38,076 nt of DNA from Stenotrophomonas beteli (GTDB lineage: Bacteria > Pseudomonadota > Gammaproteobacteria > Xanthomonadales > Xanthomonadaceae): assembly GCF_001431665.1 (NCBI RefSeq), contig NZ_LLXV01000061.1, positions 1 to 38,076 of the forward strand, read 5' to 3'. Position numbers and translations under genes: made by a program. Every line of letters begins with the position of its first letter. The first letter of the stretch is position 1. Positions 8,501 through 15,757 of the stretch are shown piece after piece. The notes beneath the pieces are model-generated. The model had not been told where the DNA came from, did not search any database, and was given only the letters and a program-made list of their open reading frames with translations.

Positions 8501-9274
8501 ATGCCCCTTGCCGCCGCCGACTGGCCCGTCGCCCAGTCTGTCGAACAGATCGCCGCCAACCTGGCCACGGTGCGCCGGCGCATCGCCGCGGCCTGCGCCC
8601 GCGCCAGCCGCGACGCGGCCAGCGTGCGCCTGCTGCCGGTCAGCAAGACCGTCGATGAAACCCGTATCCGCATGGCCGTGGCCGCTGGCTGCCACGAACT
8701 GGGCGAGAACAAGGTGCAGGAGGCACAGCGCAAAGCCGAGGCGATGGCCGACCTCGGCGTGCACTGGTCGGTGATCGGCCATCTGCAGACCAACAAGGCA
8801 CGCTACGTGGCGCGCTTTGCCAGCGAGTTCCAGGCGCTGGACAGCCTGCGCGTAGCGGAGGCCCTGCAGCAGCGCCTGCAGCTGGAAGAGCGCACCCTGG
8901 ATGTGTTCGTGCAGGTCAACACCTCGGCCGAACCGAGCAAGTACGGCCTGGAGCCCGCGGCCGTCGAGGCGTTCGTGCAGCAGTTGCCGACCTTCGACCG
9001 CCTGCGCGTGCGCGGCCTGATGACCCTGGCCATCTTCAGCTCCGATGTCGAGCGCGTGCGCGCATGCTTCATCCGCCTGCGCGAACTGCGCGACCAGCTG
9101 CAACGCACCGCACCTGCCGGCCTCGATCTGTCGCAGCTGTCGATGGGCATGTCCGGTGACTTCGAAGTAGCCATCGAGGAAGGTGCCAGCGTGGTCCGCG
9201 TCGGCCAGGCCATCTTCGGCGCCCGCGCCACCCCGGACAGTTTCTACTGGCCCAGCAATGGAGCCCCGGCATGA
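8501..9274 (+). CDS. yggS: YggS-family PLP homeostasis protein (PLPBP)
   Basis: This encodes 257 aa. The family binds pyridoxal 5'-phosphate on a lysine without known catalysis and keeps free PLP and amino/keto-acid pools balanced in the cytoplasm. The PLP lysine is in RLLPVSKTV (K49). Other family blocks are GENKVQEAQ, HWSVIGHLQTNK, FVQVNTSAEPSKYG, SMGMSGDFEVAIEEGA and VRVGQAIFG. ATG 8501 is preceded by TTGGAGGTG; longer upstream frames run through the divergent regulator and are rejected. The stop overlaps the next start as ATGA, indicating coupled translation. Divergence from a PLP-binding MocR regulator across a repeat operator supports PLP-linked control. Confidence 0.95.
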   Translation: MPLAAADWPVAQSVEQIAANLATVRRRIAAACARASRDAASVRLLPVSKTVDETRIRMAVAAGCHELGENKVQEAQRKAEAMADLGVHWSVIGHLQTNKARYVARFASEFQALDSLRVAEALQQRLQLEERTLDVFVQVNTSAEPSKYGLEPAAVEAFVQQLPTFDRLRVRGLMTLAIFSSDVERVRACFIRLRELRDQLQRTAPAGLDLSQLSMGMSGDFEVAIEEGASVVRVGQAIFGARATPDSFYWPSNGAPA

Positions 9275-9972
9275 AGCACGCGGTCATCCTGCAACATGTG
9301 GCCTTCGAAGACCTCGGTACCCTGCAGCCGCTGCTGGTGGCACAGGGCTGGCAGCTGCAGGTGCTGCAGGCTGGTGTCGATGCCCTCGATCCGGCCGAAG
9401 CCGCCGACCTGCTGGTCGTGCTGGGCGGTCCGGTCAGCGTCAACGACGTTGATCTCTATCCCTTCCTCAACGACAGCATCGTGCTGCTGCAACGTCGGCT
9501 GCAGCAGCGCCGACCCACGTTGGGCATCTGCCTGGGCGCGCAGCTGATGGCGCGTGCACTCGGCGCCGACGTCACTGCCAGTGGCGGCAGGGAGATCGGC
9601 TTTGCGCCGCTGCTGCTCACCGATGACGGCCAGTGCTCGCCACTGCAGGCCCTGCAGGGCATTCCGGTACTGCATTGGCATGGCGAGGCGTTCGAACTCC
9701 CGGCCGGTGCACGTCGCCTGGCCAGCACGCCGGCCTGCCGCCACCAGGCCTTCGCCATCGGCAACCATGCGTTGGCACTGCAATGCCATCCGGAGCTGGA
9801 CGCGCGCCAGTTCGAGCGCTGGTTGATCGGCCACACCCTGGAACTGGCCCAGGCCGGCATCGACCCCAACGACCTACGCGCACAGGCACGTCGCTATGGC
9901 GCGCCACTGGCCGCGGCCGCCACAGCGATGTTCGACCACTGGCTGCAGGGCCTGCCGGAGCTGCCGCGATGA
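9271..9972 (+). CDS. Class-I glutamine amidotransferase domain protein
   Basis: This 233-aa stand-alone GATase1 protein, of the type annotated GMP synthase-like, has its nucleophile elbow in GICLGAQ (C87) and the His/Glu pair in CHPEL (H173, E175), so the hydrolase triad is complete. Stand-alone members include glutaminases and gamma-glutamyl hydrolases such as PuuD, so the acceptor cannot be named. The start overlaps the yggS stop by 4 bp and its own stop overlaps the next start by 4 bp, so all three genes are probably translated together. PdxT was considered because of the PLP context and rejected: the length and motifs are unlike PdxT and there is no pdxS beside it. Confidence 0.88.
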   Translation: MKHAVILQHVAFEDLGTLQPLLVAQGWQLQVLQAGVDALDPAEAADLLVVLGGPVSVNDVDLYPFLNDSIVLLQRRLQQRRPTLGICLGAQLMARALGADVTASGGREIGFAPLLLTDDGQCSPLQALQGIPVLHWHGEAFELPAGARRLASTPACRHQAFAIGNHALALQCHPELDARQFERWLIGHTLELAQAGIDPNDLRAQARRYGAPLAAAATAMFDHWLQGLPELPR

Positions 9973-10193
9973 ACTACCGATTGCAGATCCACCGCGATGG
10001 CACCTACTGGGGCCACTTCGACTGCAGCGGCCCCGATGCCCTGCAACGCATGGACGCCATCGCCGCGCAGCTGCCTGCCGATCAGGGCTTCCAGCTGAAA
10101 CGGCAGAAGGGAGTTGGCGAAGAACGCATCCTGTCCAGCAATGCCGATGGCCTGCGCGTGCTGGCTTCGCAGATCCAGTACCGCGATATCTGA
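9969..10193 (+). CDS. 74-aa conserved-looking protein coupled to the amidotransferase
   Basis: The ORF begins at an ATG overlapping the preceding stop (ATGA) and encodes 74 residues beginning MNYRLQIHRDGTYWGHFDC and ending QIQYRDI. No signal peptide or membrane segment is visible; it is a small mixed alpha/beta cytosolic protein. I do not recognise the family. The tight coupling to yggS and the glutamine amidotransferase makes it a real gene and suggests a role with them. A SMAG pair follows directly and probably marks the end of the unit. Confidence 0.75.
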   Translation: MNYRLQIHRDGTYWGHFDCSGPDALQRMDAIAAQLPADQGFQLKRQKGVGEERILSSNADGLRVLASQIQYRDI

Positions 10194-10200
10194 CTCGATG

Positions 10201-10254
10201 GTAGTGCCGGCCGCTGGCCGGCACCCGAATCTGCCGGCCAGCGGCCGGCACTAC
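10201..10254. repeat. SMAG repeat dimer (GTAG...CTAC)
   Basis: The element begins GTAGTGCCGGCC and ends GGCCGGCACTAC. The two halves are perfect inverted copies around CCGAATCTG, and each half also folds through GCCGGCC/GGCCGGC. This is the textbook form of the S. maltophilia GTAG palindrome family in facing orientation. It sits just after a stop codon and directly abuts a gene fragment. Confidence 0.9.
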
Positions 10255-10447
10255 CCGACACGCGCTGGCACTGCTGCCTGCCGGGCTCCGCCTGCTGATC
10301 ACCCGCGGCTTCGAGCCCAGCCACAGCCGCCCAGGCGGCTTCCGTGGCGGCGTGCGTTGGCTCGGTATCGCGGTGTTCCGGGCCTGCAATCTGCATCACA
10401 ACCCCACCAACGCCCTGCGGGCCCACTGCGTCTATCGCCCGCGCTGA
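10255..10447 (+). pseudogene. 3' remnant of an unidentified gene truncated at a SMAG repeat
   Basis: One frame is open from the repeat to a TGA at 10445-10447 with protein-like content: ALALLPAGLRLLITRGFEP, then RWLGIAVFRACNLHHNPTNA and an ending in YRPR. There is no ATG or GTG, and the frame is closed by a TAG inside the GTAG end of the repeat. It looks like the last 60 or so codons of a lost gene. The family is unknown to me, and a non-coding origin cannot be excluded. Confidence 0.35.
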
Positions 10448-10468
10448 CCCTGCGATCGGCCATGGTCG

Positions 10469-10489
10469 TTGCATCATCCATAGATGCAA
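10469..10489. promoter_or_regulatory. Dyad upstream of the sigma/FecR remnant and tonB
   Basis: TTGCATC and GATGCAA are perfect 7-bp inverted arms around ATCCATA. The dyad lies in an unusually AT-rich patch about 80 bp before the GTG start at 10569. The position suits an operator or promoter element for the tonB unit. A Fur site would make sense functionally but the sequence is not a clear Fur box. Confidence 0.4.
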
Positions 10490-10568
10490 ATGCTTCTCTT
10501 TTGCTGTAAGGTGCAGCCGCTGCCCTTGCCGCCGCGGGCTGTTCCCTTTCCCAGTTGTCGCCCGCCCC

Positions 10569-11195
10569 GTGTCCACGCCTGTCGAACCGACGGATGTCGC
10601 GCAGCTGTGCGCGGCCCCTTACCGGCCGCTGCACGCCCATGTCCGTCGCAACCTCCCGCAACGCAGCGGCGCCGATGACGTCGCCCAGGAAGCCTGCCTG
10701 CGCCTGCTTAGCAACGGCCGCACCTACCTGTACCGCGTCGCCCACACTCTGATGGCCAGCCATTACCGCCAACGCCAGCGTCGCCGGGACGCGCCGCTGG
10801 AGGACTCGCATGTGCTGGCCCCGGTCGATCCGGCACCTCAGCCGGTGGACCTGCTGCTGTGCACGCTGGAGCTGTACAGCCGCCATGCCTCGCCACCACG
10901 TGCACAGGTGCCGTGCACCGCCGCCGGTAAGTTCCGTGATGAACGGCTGCCGGATGGCACGCAAGTACGGTTGTCGCCGGGCAGCCAAGTGCGGGACACA
11001 CGCATGGCGCAGGTACTGGCCAGCGCGCCGGCCCCGGCGCTGCTGATCGCCGGCCGCTGGCATGTACTGCGCGGCACCGGCGTGCCGGGCTACCTGCCAC
11101 CGGGCGCAGCTGCACGGGTGATCGCGCTTGCTTCACCCGATGAAACCGTCGATGCGACCGATGCCGATCTGCTGTGGGTGCTGGGCGATGAGTGA
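10569..11195 (+). CDS. In-frame remnant joining ECF sigma region 2 to a FecR-like piece
   Basis: This encodes 208 aa from a GTG start (ATG is lacking; the homologous part begins at STPVEPTDVAQL). Residues 1-95 match region 2 of FecI-type ECF sigma factors: a helix HVRRNLP, SGADDVAQEACLRLL, then RTYLYRVAHTLMASHYRQRQRRR. The region 4 helix-turn-helix that should follow is absent. Near residue 118 the text becomes FecR-like (RDERLPDGTQVRLSPGSQVR), then a run ending in LLWVLGDE. No transmembrane segment is present. I read it as a deletion fusion of an adjacent fecI-fecR pair. It is unlikely to act as a sigma factor, but its frame has stayed open and it overlaps tonB by 8 bp, so it may be kept for translational coupling. 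Confidence 0.6.
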   Translation: MSTPVEPTDVAQLCAAPYRPLHAHVRRNLPQRSGADDVAQEACLRLLSNGRTYLYRVAHTLMASHYRQRQRRRDAPLEDSHVLAPVDPAPQPVDLLLCTLELYSRHASPPRAQVPCTAAGKFRDERLPDGTQVRLSPGSQVRDTRMAQVLASAPAPALLIAGRWHVLRGTGVPGYLPPGAAARVIALASPDETVDATDADLLWVLGDE

Positions 11196-11901
11196 ACGCG
11201 GCCAACACTGGCAGGCGATCGCCATCAGCATCGGCCTGCACCTGCTGCCCTTGCTGCTGTTGGTGCACTGGGTGGCAGCCCCACCATTGCTGCCGCCGCC
11301 AGAGCAGGACGTACGCATCAGCCTGCGCCTGCTGGCACCGGCTACGCCGCCGCGGCCGGTGGAAGAGCGTCAGGCCGACACCCCCAGCCAGGCGCAGCAG
11401 GCGCGCGCATCGCAACCGACGAAGTCGCCCGCTCCACCGAAACCCACCGCCGCGCGCGAGGGTGAGATAGCCGCCAGCGAGCACGGCGGCCCAGGCCAGC
11501 AAGCCTTGCCAATCGCCCCGCCTGCGGCCGCGACCGATGCAAGTCCCGCACCGGCATCGATCACGGCCGCTCCGCCCGCTCCGGACGCGCCACCGGCGGA
11601 CTTCCAGGCCGGCGCCGCCAGCGACCAGTGGGAAGCCCGCCTGATGGCGCGGCTGGAGCGTTATCGCTACTACCCTGCCGCCGCACGCTCACGCCGCCAG
11701 CAGGGTACGGCCTGGATCAGGGCCAGCATCGACCGCACCGGCCGCCTGCTGGACCTGCGGCTGGAACAGTCCAGCGGCCAGCCAACGCTCGACGCGGCCG
11801 CGGTGCAGACATTCCGCCGCGCGCAGCCACTGCCGCCCATTCCCGATGAACTGAAGGCGCCGCAGGAGCTGGTGGTGCCGGTGGAGTACTACCTGCGCTA
11901 G
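11188..11901 (+). CDS. tonB: TonB-like energy transducer
   Basis: This 237-aa protein has standard TonB architecture: a short cytoplasmic start (MSERGQHW), one hydrophobic helix at about residues 9-28, a periplasmic linker rich in Pro/Ala (about 30-145), and a C-terminal TonB domain (RYYPAAARSRRQQGTAWI... QPLPPIPDEL) ending in VPVEYYLR. It couples the ExbBD proton motor to outer-membrane receptors for iron or other substrates. ATG 11188 overlaps the preceding remnant. No receptor, exbB or exbD is next to it, so its partners are elsewhere. It converges on ridA, and the two stops share one CTAG. Confidence 0.9.
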   Translation: MSERGQHWQAIAISIGLHLLPLLLLVHWVAAPPLLPPPEQDVRISLRLLAPATPPRPVEERQADTPSQAQQARASQPTKSPAPPKPTAAREGEIAASEHGGPGQQALPIAPPAAATDASPAPASITAAPPAPDAPPADFQAGAASDQWEARLMARLERYRYYPAAARSRRQQGTAWIRASIDRTGRLLDLRLEQSSGQPTLDAAAVQTFRRAQPLPPIPDELKAPQELVVPVEYYLR

Positions 11902-12332
11902 GCGGCGTAGGCCTCCGCCTCGATCTCGAACAGCATGCCGTCCAGCGCCAGCCGTGGCACGGGGATCAGGGTGCAGGTCGGTGCGGCGCGGTTCGGCCAA
12001 CGCCGCCGCACCTGATGGGCGATGATGCCCAGCCGGTCCTCGTCGTGGTCGACCACCAGGATGCGCAACCGTGCGACATCGTCCAGGCTGGCCTGCGCCG
12101 AGCGCAGCGCGATCTGCAGGTTGTCCAGCGCCTGCTCGACCTGCTCCCGGAAGCCAGGGGAGAGATGGCCATCGGAATCCTCACCGCCCTGCCCCGCGAT
12201 ATGAATCACCCGCGCCGGCAACCGCACCACGGCTACGTGTGAGTACCCGTTGGCGGAAGGGTCGTAGAGGCCGGGAGGATTGAACAGCTCCAGCAGGCCA
12301 TGACTGAGGTCCGGGGTGGTTAGCAGGTTCAT
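11898..12332 (-). CDS. RidA/YjgF-family protein
   Basis: This 144-aa protein belongs to the RidA superfamily, which deaminates reactive enamine/imine intermediates of PLP enzymes or acts in related degradative steps. Family features seen are VIHIAGQGGEDSDGHLSPGFREQVEQALDNL, the conserved middle pattern leading to ARLRILVVDHDEDRL, and APTCTLIPVPRLALDGMLFEIEAEA at the end. The last segment normally has P-x-R-(S/T)-x-V; here the arginine of the pocket is plausible but the sequence diverges, so it may be a RidA subfamily member rather than the archetype. It has its own MerR/SoxR-type promoter about 30 bp upstream, which points to induction by redox stress or a small-molecule signal. Confidence 0.88.
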   Translation of the reverse strand: MNLLTTPDLSHGLLELFNPPGLYDPSANGYSHVAVVRLPARVIHIAGQGGEDSDGHLSPGFREQVEQALDNLQIALRSAQASLDDVARLRILVVDHDEDRLGIIAHQVRRRWPNRAAPTCTLIPVPRLALDGMLFEIEAEAYAA

Positions 12333-12360
12333 GCCGCATGTCTCGTGGGGGATGCGAAGC

Positions 12361-12391
12361 AGTCTGCGACCTCAACCAGAGTTGAGGTCAA
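12361..12391 (-). promoter_or_regulatory. MerR/SoxR-type promoter of the ridA gene
   Basis: On the minus strand the -35 is TTGACC (12386-12391) and the -10 is CAGACT (12361-12366), separated by 19 bp, the overlong spacing typical of MerR-family activated promoters. The spacer contains a perfect dyad, GACCTCAAC and GTTGAGGTC around 4 bp (12368-12389). Its core CCTCAA-N6-TTGAGG equals the SoxR box core. The predicted RNA start is about 22 bp before the ridA ATG. Which regulator binds is inferred: SoxR or another MerR-family protein. Confidence 0.7.
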
Positions 12392-12443
12392 ACCGATCCG
12401 CTGCAACAGTCCGGTCCGCCATGCGCAACGATCGTGCCCACGT

Positions 12444-12507
12444 GTAGAGCCGAGCCCACGCTCGGCTGCTCAGCGCGAATGGCAGCCGGGCATGGGCTCG
12501 GCTCTAC
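12444..12507. repeat. SMAG-type repeat pair
   Basis: The element begins GTAGAGCCGAGCCC and ends GGGCTCGGCTCTAC, two facing copies around CAGCGCGAATGG. Each arm also forms its own hairpin. It lies between the divergent ridA promoter region and the end of the CDF gene and could terminate the decarboxylase/CDF transcript. Confidence 0.85.
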
Positions 12508-12517
12508 CGTTCCCGGC

Positions 12518-13420
12518 TCACGTCCACGCCGGGTCGGCGGTGAAATCGATGGTCAGCCAGAACGTGCTGCCGCGGGCATCCAGACGCACGGCAATCTCGT
12601 CACGCATCGCATCGACTCCGCCCACCGTTCCCAAAGGGGTCGACGGATCGGTCAGCACGTGGATCTCGATGAAGCGCATCCGTCCCATCTTCGCAACGTG
12701 GCTGGTAAAACCGGCATAGCCGCGTTCCGCCACGAACGCGTGCATCACCTGCTGCACGCGCCGGTCCAGATCATCGGGCGCGACCTGCAGCACCTCACGC
12801 ATCGCTTTCCAGGCACTGCGCGCCGGCACGGGCAGCATCGCCAGGCTGATCAACGCCAGCACGATCGAATCCAGGTACGGCACCCAGTGGTGCCAGTCGC
12901 CGCCGTGCAGGGCGAGCGCCAGCACGAAGGCCAGCACCACCGCCAGGCTCATCAGGCCACCCAGCAACCAGCCACGCACATCCAGCCACAGCAACGCCGA
13001 GCGCAGGCGCCGCGCACGCTGCGCGACAAACGCGGCCATCGCCAGGTTGCTGGCACTCAACAAGGCAGCCCACCACAGCGCGGGCCCGAATTTCACCTCG
13101 TGCCCGCCGGTGGTCAAGCCAATCACCGCGTTGGCCAGCGCATACACGCAGGCCAGCGACAGGATCACCCCGCCCAGCGCCTCGACCATCGGCTCAAGAT
13201 GCCAGTAGCCGTACTGGAAGCGCGGGCTCTGCTCCCGCGCCACCAGCCGCAGTACCGACAGCGATACCAGGGTCAGCGCAACGTCGACCAGGCTGTACAC
13301 GCCATCGAACAGGATGGCCTGCGAACCCACCAGCAGGCCACCGCTGAAGCCGACCGCGCTGACCGCGATGGTCACCCCGATGGAGATCTTCAGGATGCCT
13401 TGCTCGCGCGCGGTCTCCAT
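12518..13420 (-). CDS. Cation diffusion facilitator (CDF) family transporter
   Basis: This 300-aa inner-membrane protein probably exports divalent metal ions in exchange for protons. About six hydrophobic segments lie in the first 215 residues. The TM2 signature ILFDGVYSLVDVALT supplies the family's D-x-x-x-D-like pair (the usual second position is His or Asp; here D-G-V-Y-S-L-V-D). A later TM5 area has DVRGWLLGGL, and a cytoplasmic C-terminal domain follows (DLDRRVQQVMHAFVAERGYAG). The metal cannot be told. It begins 28 bp after the arginine decarboxylase stop on the same strand, so it may be the last gene of that operon. Linkage of a metal exporter to acid resistance is unusual. Confidence 0.85.
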   Translation of the reverse strand: METAREQGILKISIGVTIAVSAVGFSGGLLVGSQAILFDGVYSLVDVALTLVSLSVLRLVAREQSPRFQYGYWHLEPMVEALGGVILSLACVYALANAVIGLTTGGHEVKFGPALWWAALLSASNLAMAAFVAQRARRLRSALLWLDVRGWLLGGLMSLAVVLAFVLALALHGGDWHHWVPYLDSIVLALISLAMLPVPARSAWKAMREVLQVAPDDLDRRVQQVMHAFVAERGYAGFTSHVAKMGRMRFIEIHVLTDPSTPLGTVGGVDAMRDEIAVRLDARGSTFWLTIDFTADPAWT

Positions 13421-13448
13421 CGTCCGCCGAAGGGCCGACCGTCACCGG

Positions 13449-15737
13449 TCAGGCCTTCAGCACCTCCACCTTGTACGAGGTCACATCGCCGTCGTGCTCG
13501 ATGATCAGCCCATGCACATCCGACTCGAAGCCGGGGAAACGGGCATTCTGCTCACGGGCGATGCGCAGCGACTGGATGATCGGCTCGTCGCTGTCGCCGA
13601 AACGCTCACCCGGCATGATGGTCGGAATGCCCGGCGGATACGGCACCAGCATGGTCGCCGCGATGCGGCCACTGAGCTGCTCGATGTCGACCCGCTCGAT
13701 CTCGCCCTTGACCAGGTGGTTGTAGGCATCGGCCGGGGTCATCACTGGCGTCGGCAGGTCCACGTACATCTCGCGCATCACTTTGGCCACCGCGAATTCC
13801 TGGTTGAACGCATGCAATGCGTCGCACAGGTCGCGCAGGCCCCAGCCGGCGTAGGCGTTCGGATAATCGGCCGCCAGCGTCGGCAATGCCTGGCTCAGCG
13901 GCGCATTGCGGTCATACAGCTCCTTGAACGCCATCAGCTCAGTGACCAGCGTGCTCCACTTGCCCTTGGTGATGCCCATCGAGAACAGGAACAGCACCGA
14001 ATACAGGTTGGTCTTCTCCACGGTGATGCCGCGGCCCCACAGGAACTTGCTCAGCACCGCCGCCGGGATGCCCAGCTTGCCCATGCTGCCGTCCATCGCC
14101 AGGCCCGGGGTCAGCAGAGTCACCTTGATCGGGTCGATCAGCACATAGTCGTCGACCAGGTTCTCGAAGCCATGCCAGTGAGCGTCCGGTTGCAGATACC
14201 ACTCTTCGCGCTTGGCCACCAGCGGCGCCGGCGTATCGCCCTTGTCCAGGCTGCGCTCGAGCTTGGTCGGTTGCCATACGCTGAACCACCAGTCGTCGCG
14301 CCCCAGGTCATCGCGGACATGCAGCATCGCGCGGCGGAAGGCAATCGCCTCGTCATGCATTTCCTGCACCAGCGAGCGCCCCGCGTCGCCTTCCATCATC
14401 TTCGAGGCAACGTCACAGGCCGCGATCACTCCGTAATGCGGGCTGGTCGAGGTGTGCATCATGAACGACTCGTTGAAGCGCTCGGCGTCCAGGTCGCGCT
14501 GCGCCGAGTTGCGCACGTGGATCATCGATGCCTGCGAGAACGCCGCCAGCAGCTTGTGGGTGGAATGGGTGGTGAAGATGATCGCGTCCTGCTCACGCGG
14601 CTTGCCCTTGGCCATGCCGTAGTGGTTCTCGTAGAACGGATGGAACGCCGCGTAGGCGTACCACGCTTCGTCGAAGTGCAGGAAATCGACCGCACTTCCG
14701 ATCTCGTCGGCGATCTTCTCGGCGTTGTAGCAGAGGCCGTCGTAGGTCGAGTTGGTGACCACCGCGATGCGCGGCTTGGAACCGGCCTTGTAGGCCTGGC
14801 TGGCCAGCGGATTGGCGGCAATGCGCTGCTGCAGCGACTCCGGCGTGAACTGGTCCAGGCTGATCGGGCCGATGATGCCGTGCGCGTTGCGGCTGGGGGT
14901 GAAGTACACCGGTACCGCACCGGTCATGATCAGCGCGTGCAGCAGCGACTTGTGGCAGTTGCGGTCGACGAACACCACATCGCCGCGGGCCACCGTGCCA
15001 TGCCAGACGATCTTGTTGGCGGTGGAGGTGCCGTTGGTGACGAAGAAGGTATGGTCGGCGCCGAAGTTGCGTGCCGCCTCTTCCTCGGCATCCTTGATCG
15101 GGCCGGTGTGGTCCAGCAGCGAGCCGAGCTCGGGCACCGAGATCGACAGATCGCTGCGCAGGGTGTTCTCACCGTAGAACTGATGGAACGCGCGACCCAC
15201 CGGCGACTTGGTGAACGCCACGCCGCCGGCATGGCCCGGCGTGTGCCAGGAATAGTTCGACTCGGCCGCATGATGGATCAGCGCCTTGAAGAACGGCGGC
15301 AGCAGGTTCTTCATGTAGTCTTCGGCCGCGCGCATCACCTGCCGCGAGATGAAGCTCTTGGTATCTTCGAACAGGAAGATGAAGCCGTGGATGTACTTGA
15401 GCAGCTTGCTCGGCACCTTCTCGATGGTACGGCGCTCGCCATACAGGAACACCGGCAGGTTGGCACGGCGCGCGCTCTGCTCGCGCAGGAACGCAGTCAG
15501 GCGCTGGAACTCGCCGTCCACCTCTTCGCTGCCATCGATCGAGATCAGCACCGCCGAGGCCGCTACGTAGGTACGGGCACCGGCGCGGGCATCATCCAGG
15601 TTCAGGCCGCACAGTACGCGCTGATCGTTGCTGCGCAGCTCTTCCACCAGCGCTCGGATCAGGATGCCACCGATGCGCGGCGACTCGTAGTCGTTGTCGA
15701 TGACAATGACCGGATAGTCCAGGGACTTGAAGTACAC
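13449..15737 (-). CDS. adiA: Inducible arginine decarboxylase, AdiA-type
   Basis: This 762-aa enzyme is of the biodegradative Orn/Lys/Arg decarboxylase family (AdiA is about 755 aa). It turns arginine into agmatine and CO2 with consumption of a proton, the basis of arginine-dependent acid resistance. There is an N-terminal wing domain (1-130), then the PLP core with WHTPGHAGG, FVTNGTSTANK, FDEAWYAYAAFHP and the PLP lysine in STHKLLAAF (K395). The DEAW motif is that of AdiA; lysine and ornithine enzymes have DSAW. Together with the AdiC-type antiporter upstream this favours arginine. It starts with GTG at 15737 behind AAGGAG. The gap to the antiporter is 20 bp, so they are cotranscribed. Confidence 0.9.
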   Translation of the reverse strand: MYFKSLDYPVIVIDNDYESPRIGGILIRALVEELRSNDQRVLCGLNLDDARAGARTYVAASAVLISIDGSEEVDGEFQRLTAFLREQSARRANLPVFLYGERRTIEKVPSKLLKYIHGFIFLFEDTKSFISRQVMRAAEDYMKNLLPPFFKALIHHAAESNYSWHTPGHAGGVAFTKSPVGRAFHQFYGENTLRSDLSISVPELGSLLDHTGPIKDAEEEAARNFGADHTFFVTNGTSTANKIVWHGTVARGDVVFVDRNCHKSLLHALIMTGAVPVYFTPSRNAHGIIGPISLDQFTPESLQQRIAANPLASQAYKAGSKPRIAVVTNSTYDGLCYNAEKIADEIGSAVDFLHFDEAWYAYAAFHPFYENHYGMAKGKPREQDAIIFTTHSTHKLLAAFSQASMIHVRNSAQRDLDAERFNESFMMHTSTSPHYGVIAACDVASKMMEGDAGRSLVQEMHDEAIAFRRAMLHVRDDLGRDDWWFSVWQPTKLERSLDKGDTPAPLVAKREEWYLQPDAHWHGFENLVDDYVLIDPIKVTLLTPGLAMDGSMGKLGIPAAVLSKFLWGRGITVEKTNLYSVLFLFSMGITKGKWSTLVTELMAFKELYDRNAPLSQALPTLAADYPNAYAGWGLRDLCDALHAFNQEFAVAKVMREMYVDLPTPVMTPADAYNHLVKGEIERVDIEQLSGRIAATMLVPYPPGIPTIMPGERFGDSDEPIIQSLRIAREQNARFPGFESDVHGLIIEHDGDVTSYKVEVLKA

Positions 15738-15757
15738 GTTGATTCTCCTTGTCTAAC

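Noticed and set aside
9271..9972. Amidotransferase as PdxT of a PLP synthase, given the MocR/yggS setting
   Set aside because: It is longer than PdxT, lacks its typical motifs, and there is no pdxS. The general GATase1 call is safer.
13449..15737. Decarboxylase as a lysine or ornithine enzyme
   Set aside because: The active-site motif is DEAW as in AdiA rather than DSAW, the length fits AdiA, and the adjacent transporter keeps AdiC residues. Lysine activity is not fully excluded.
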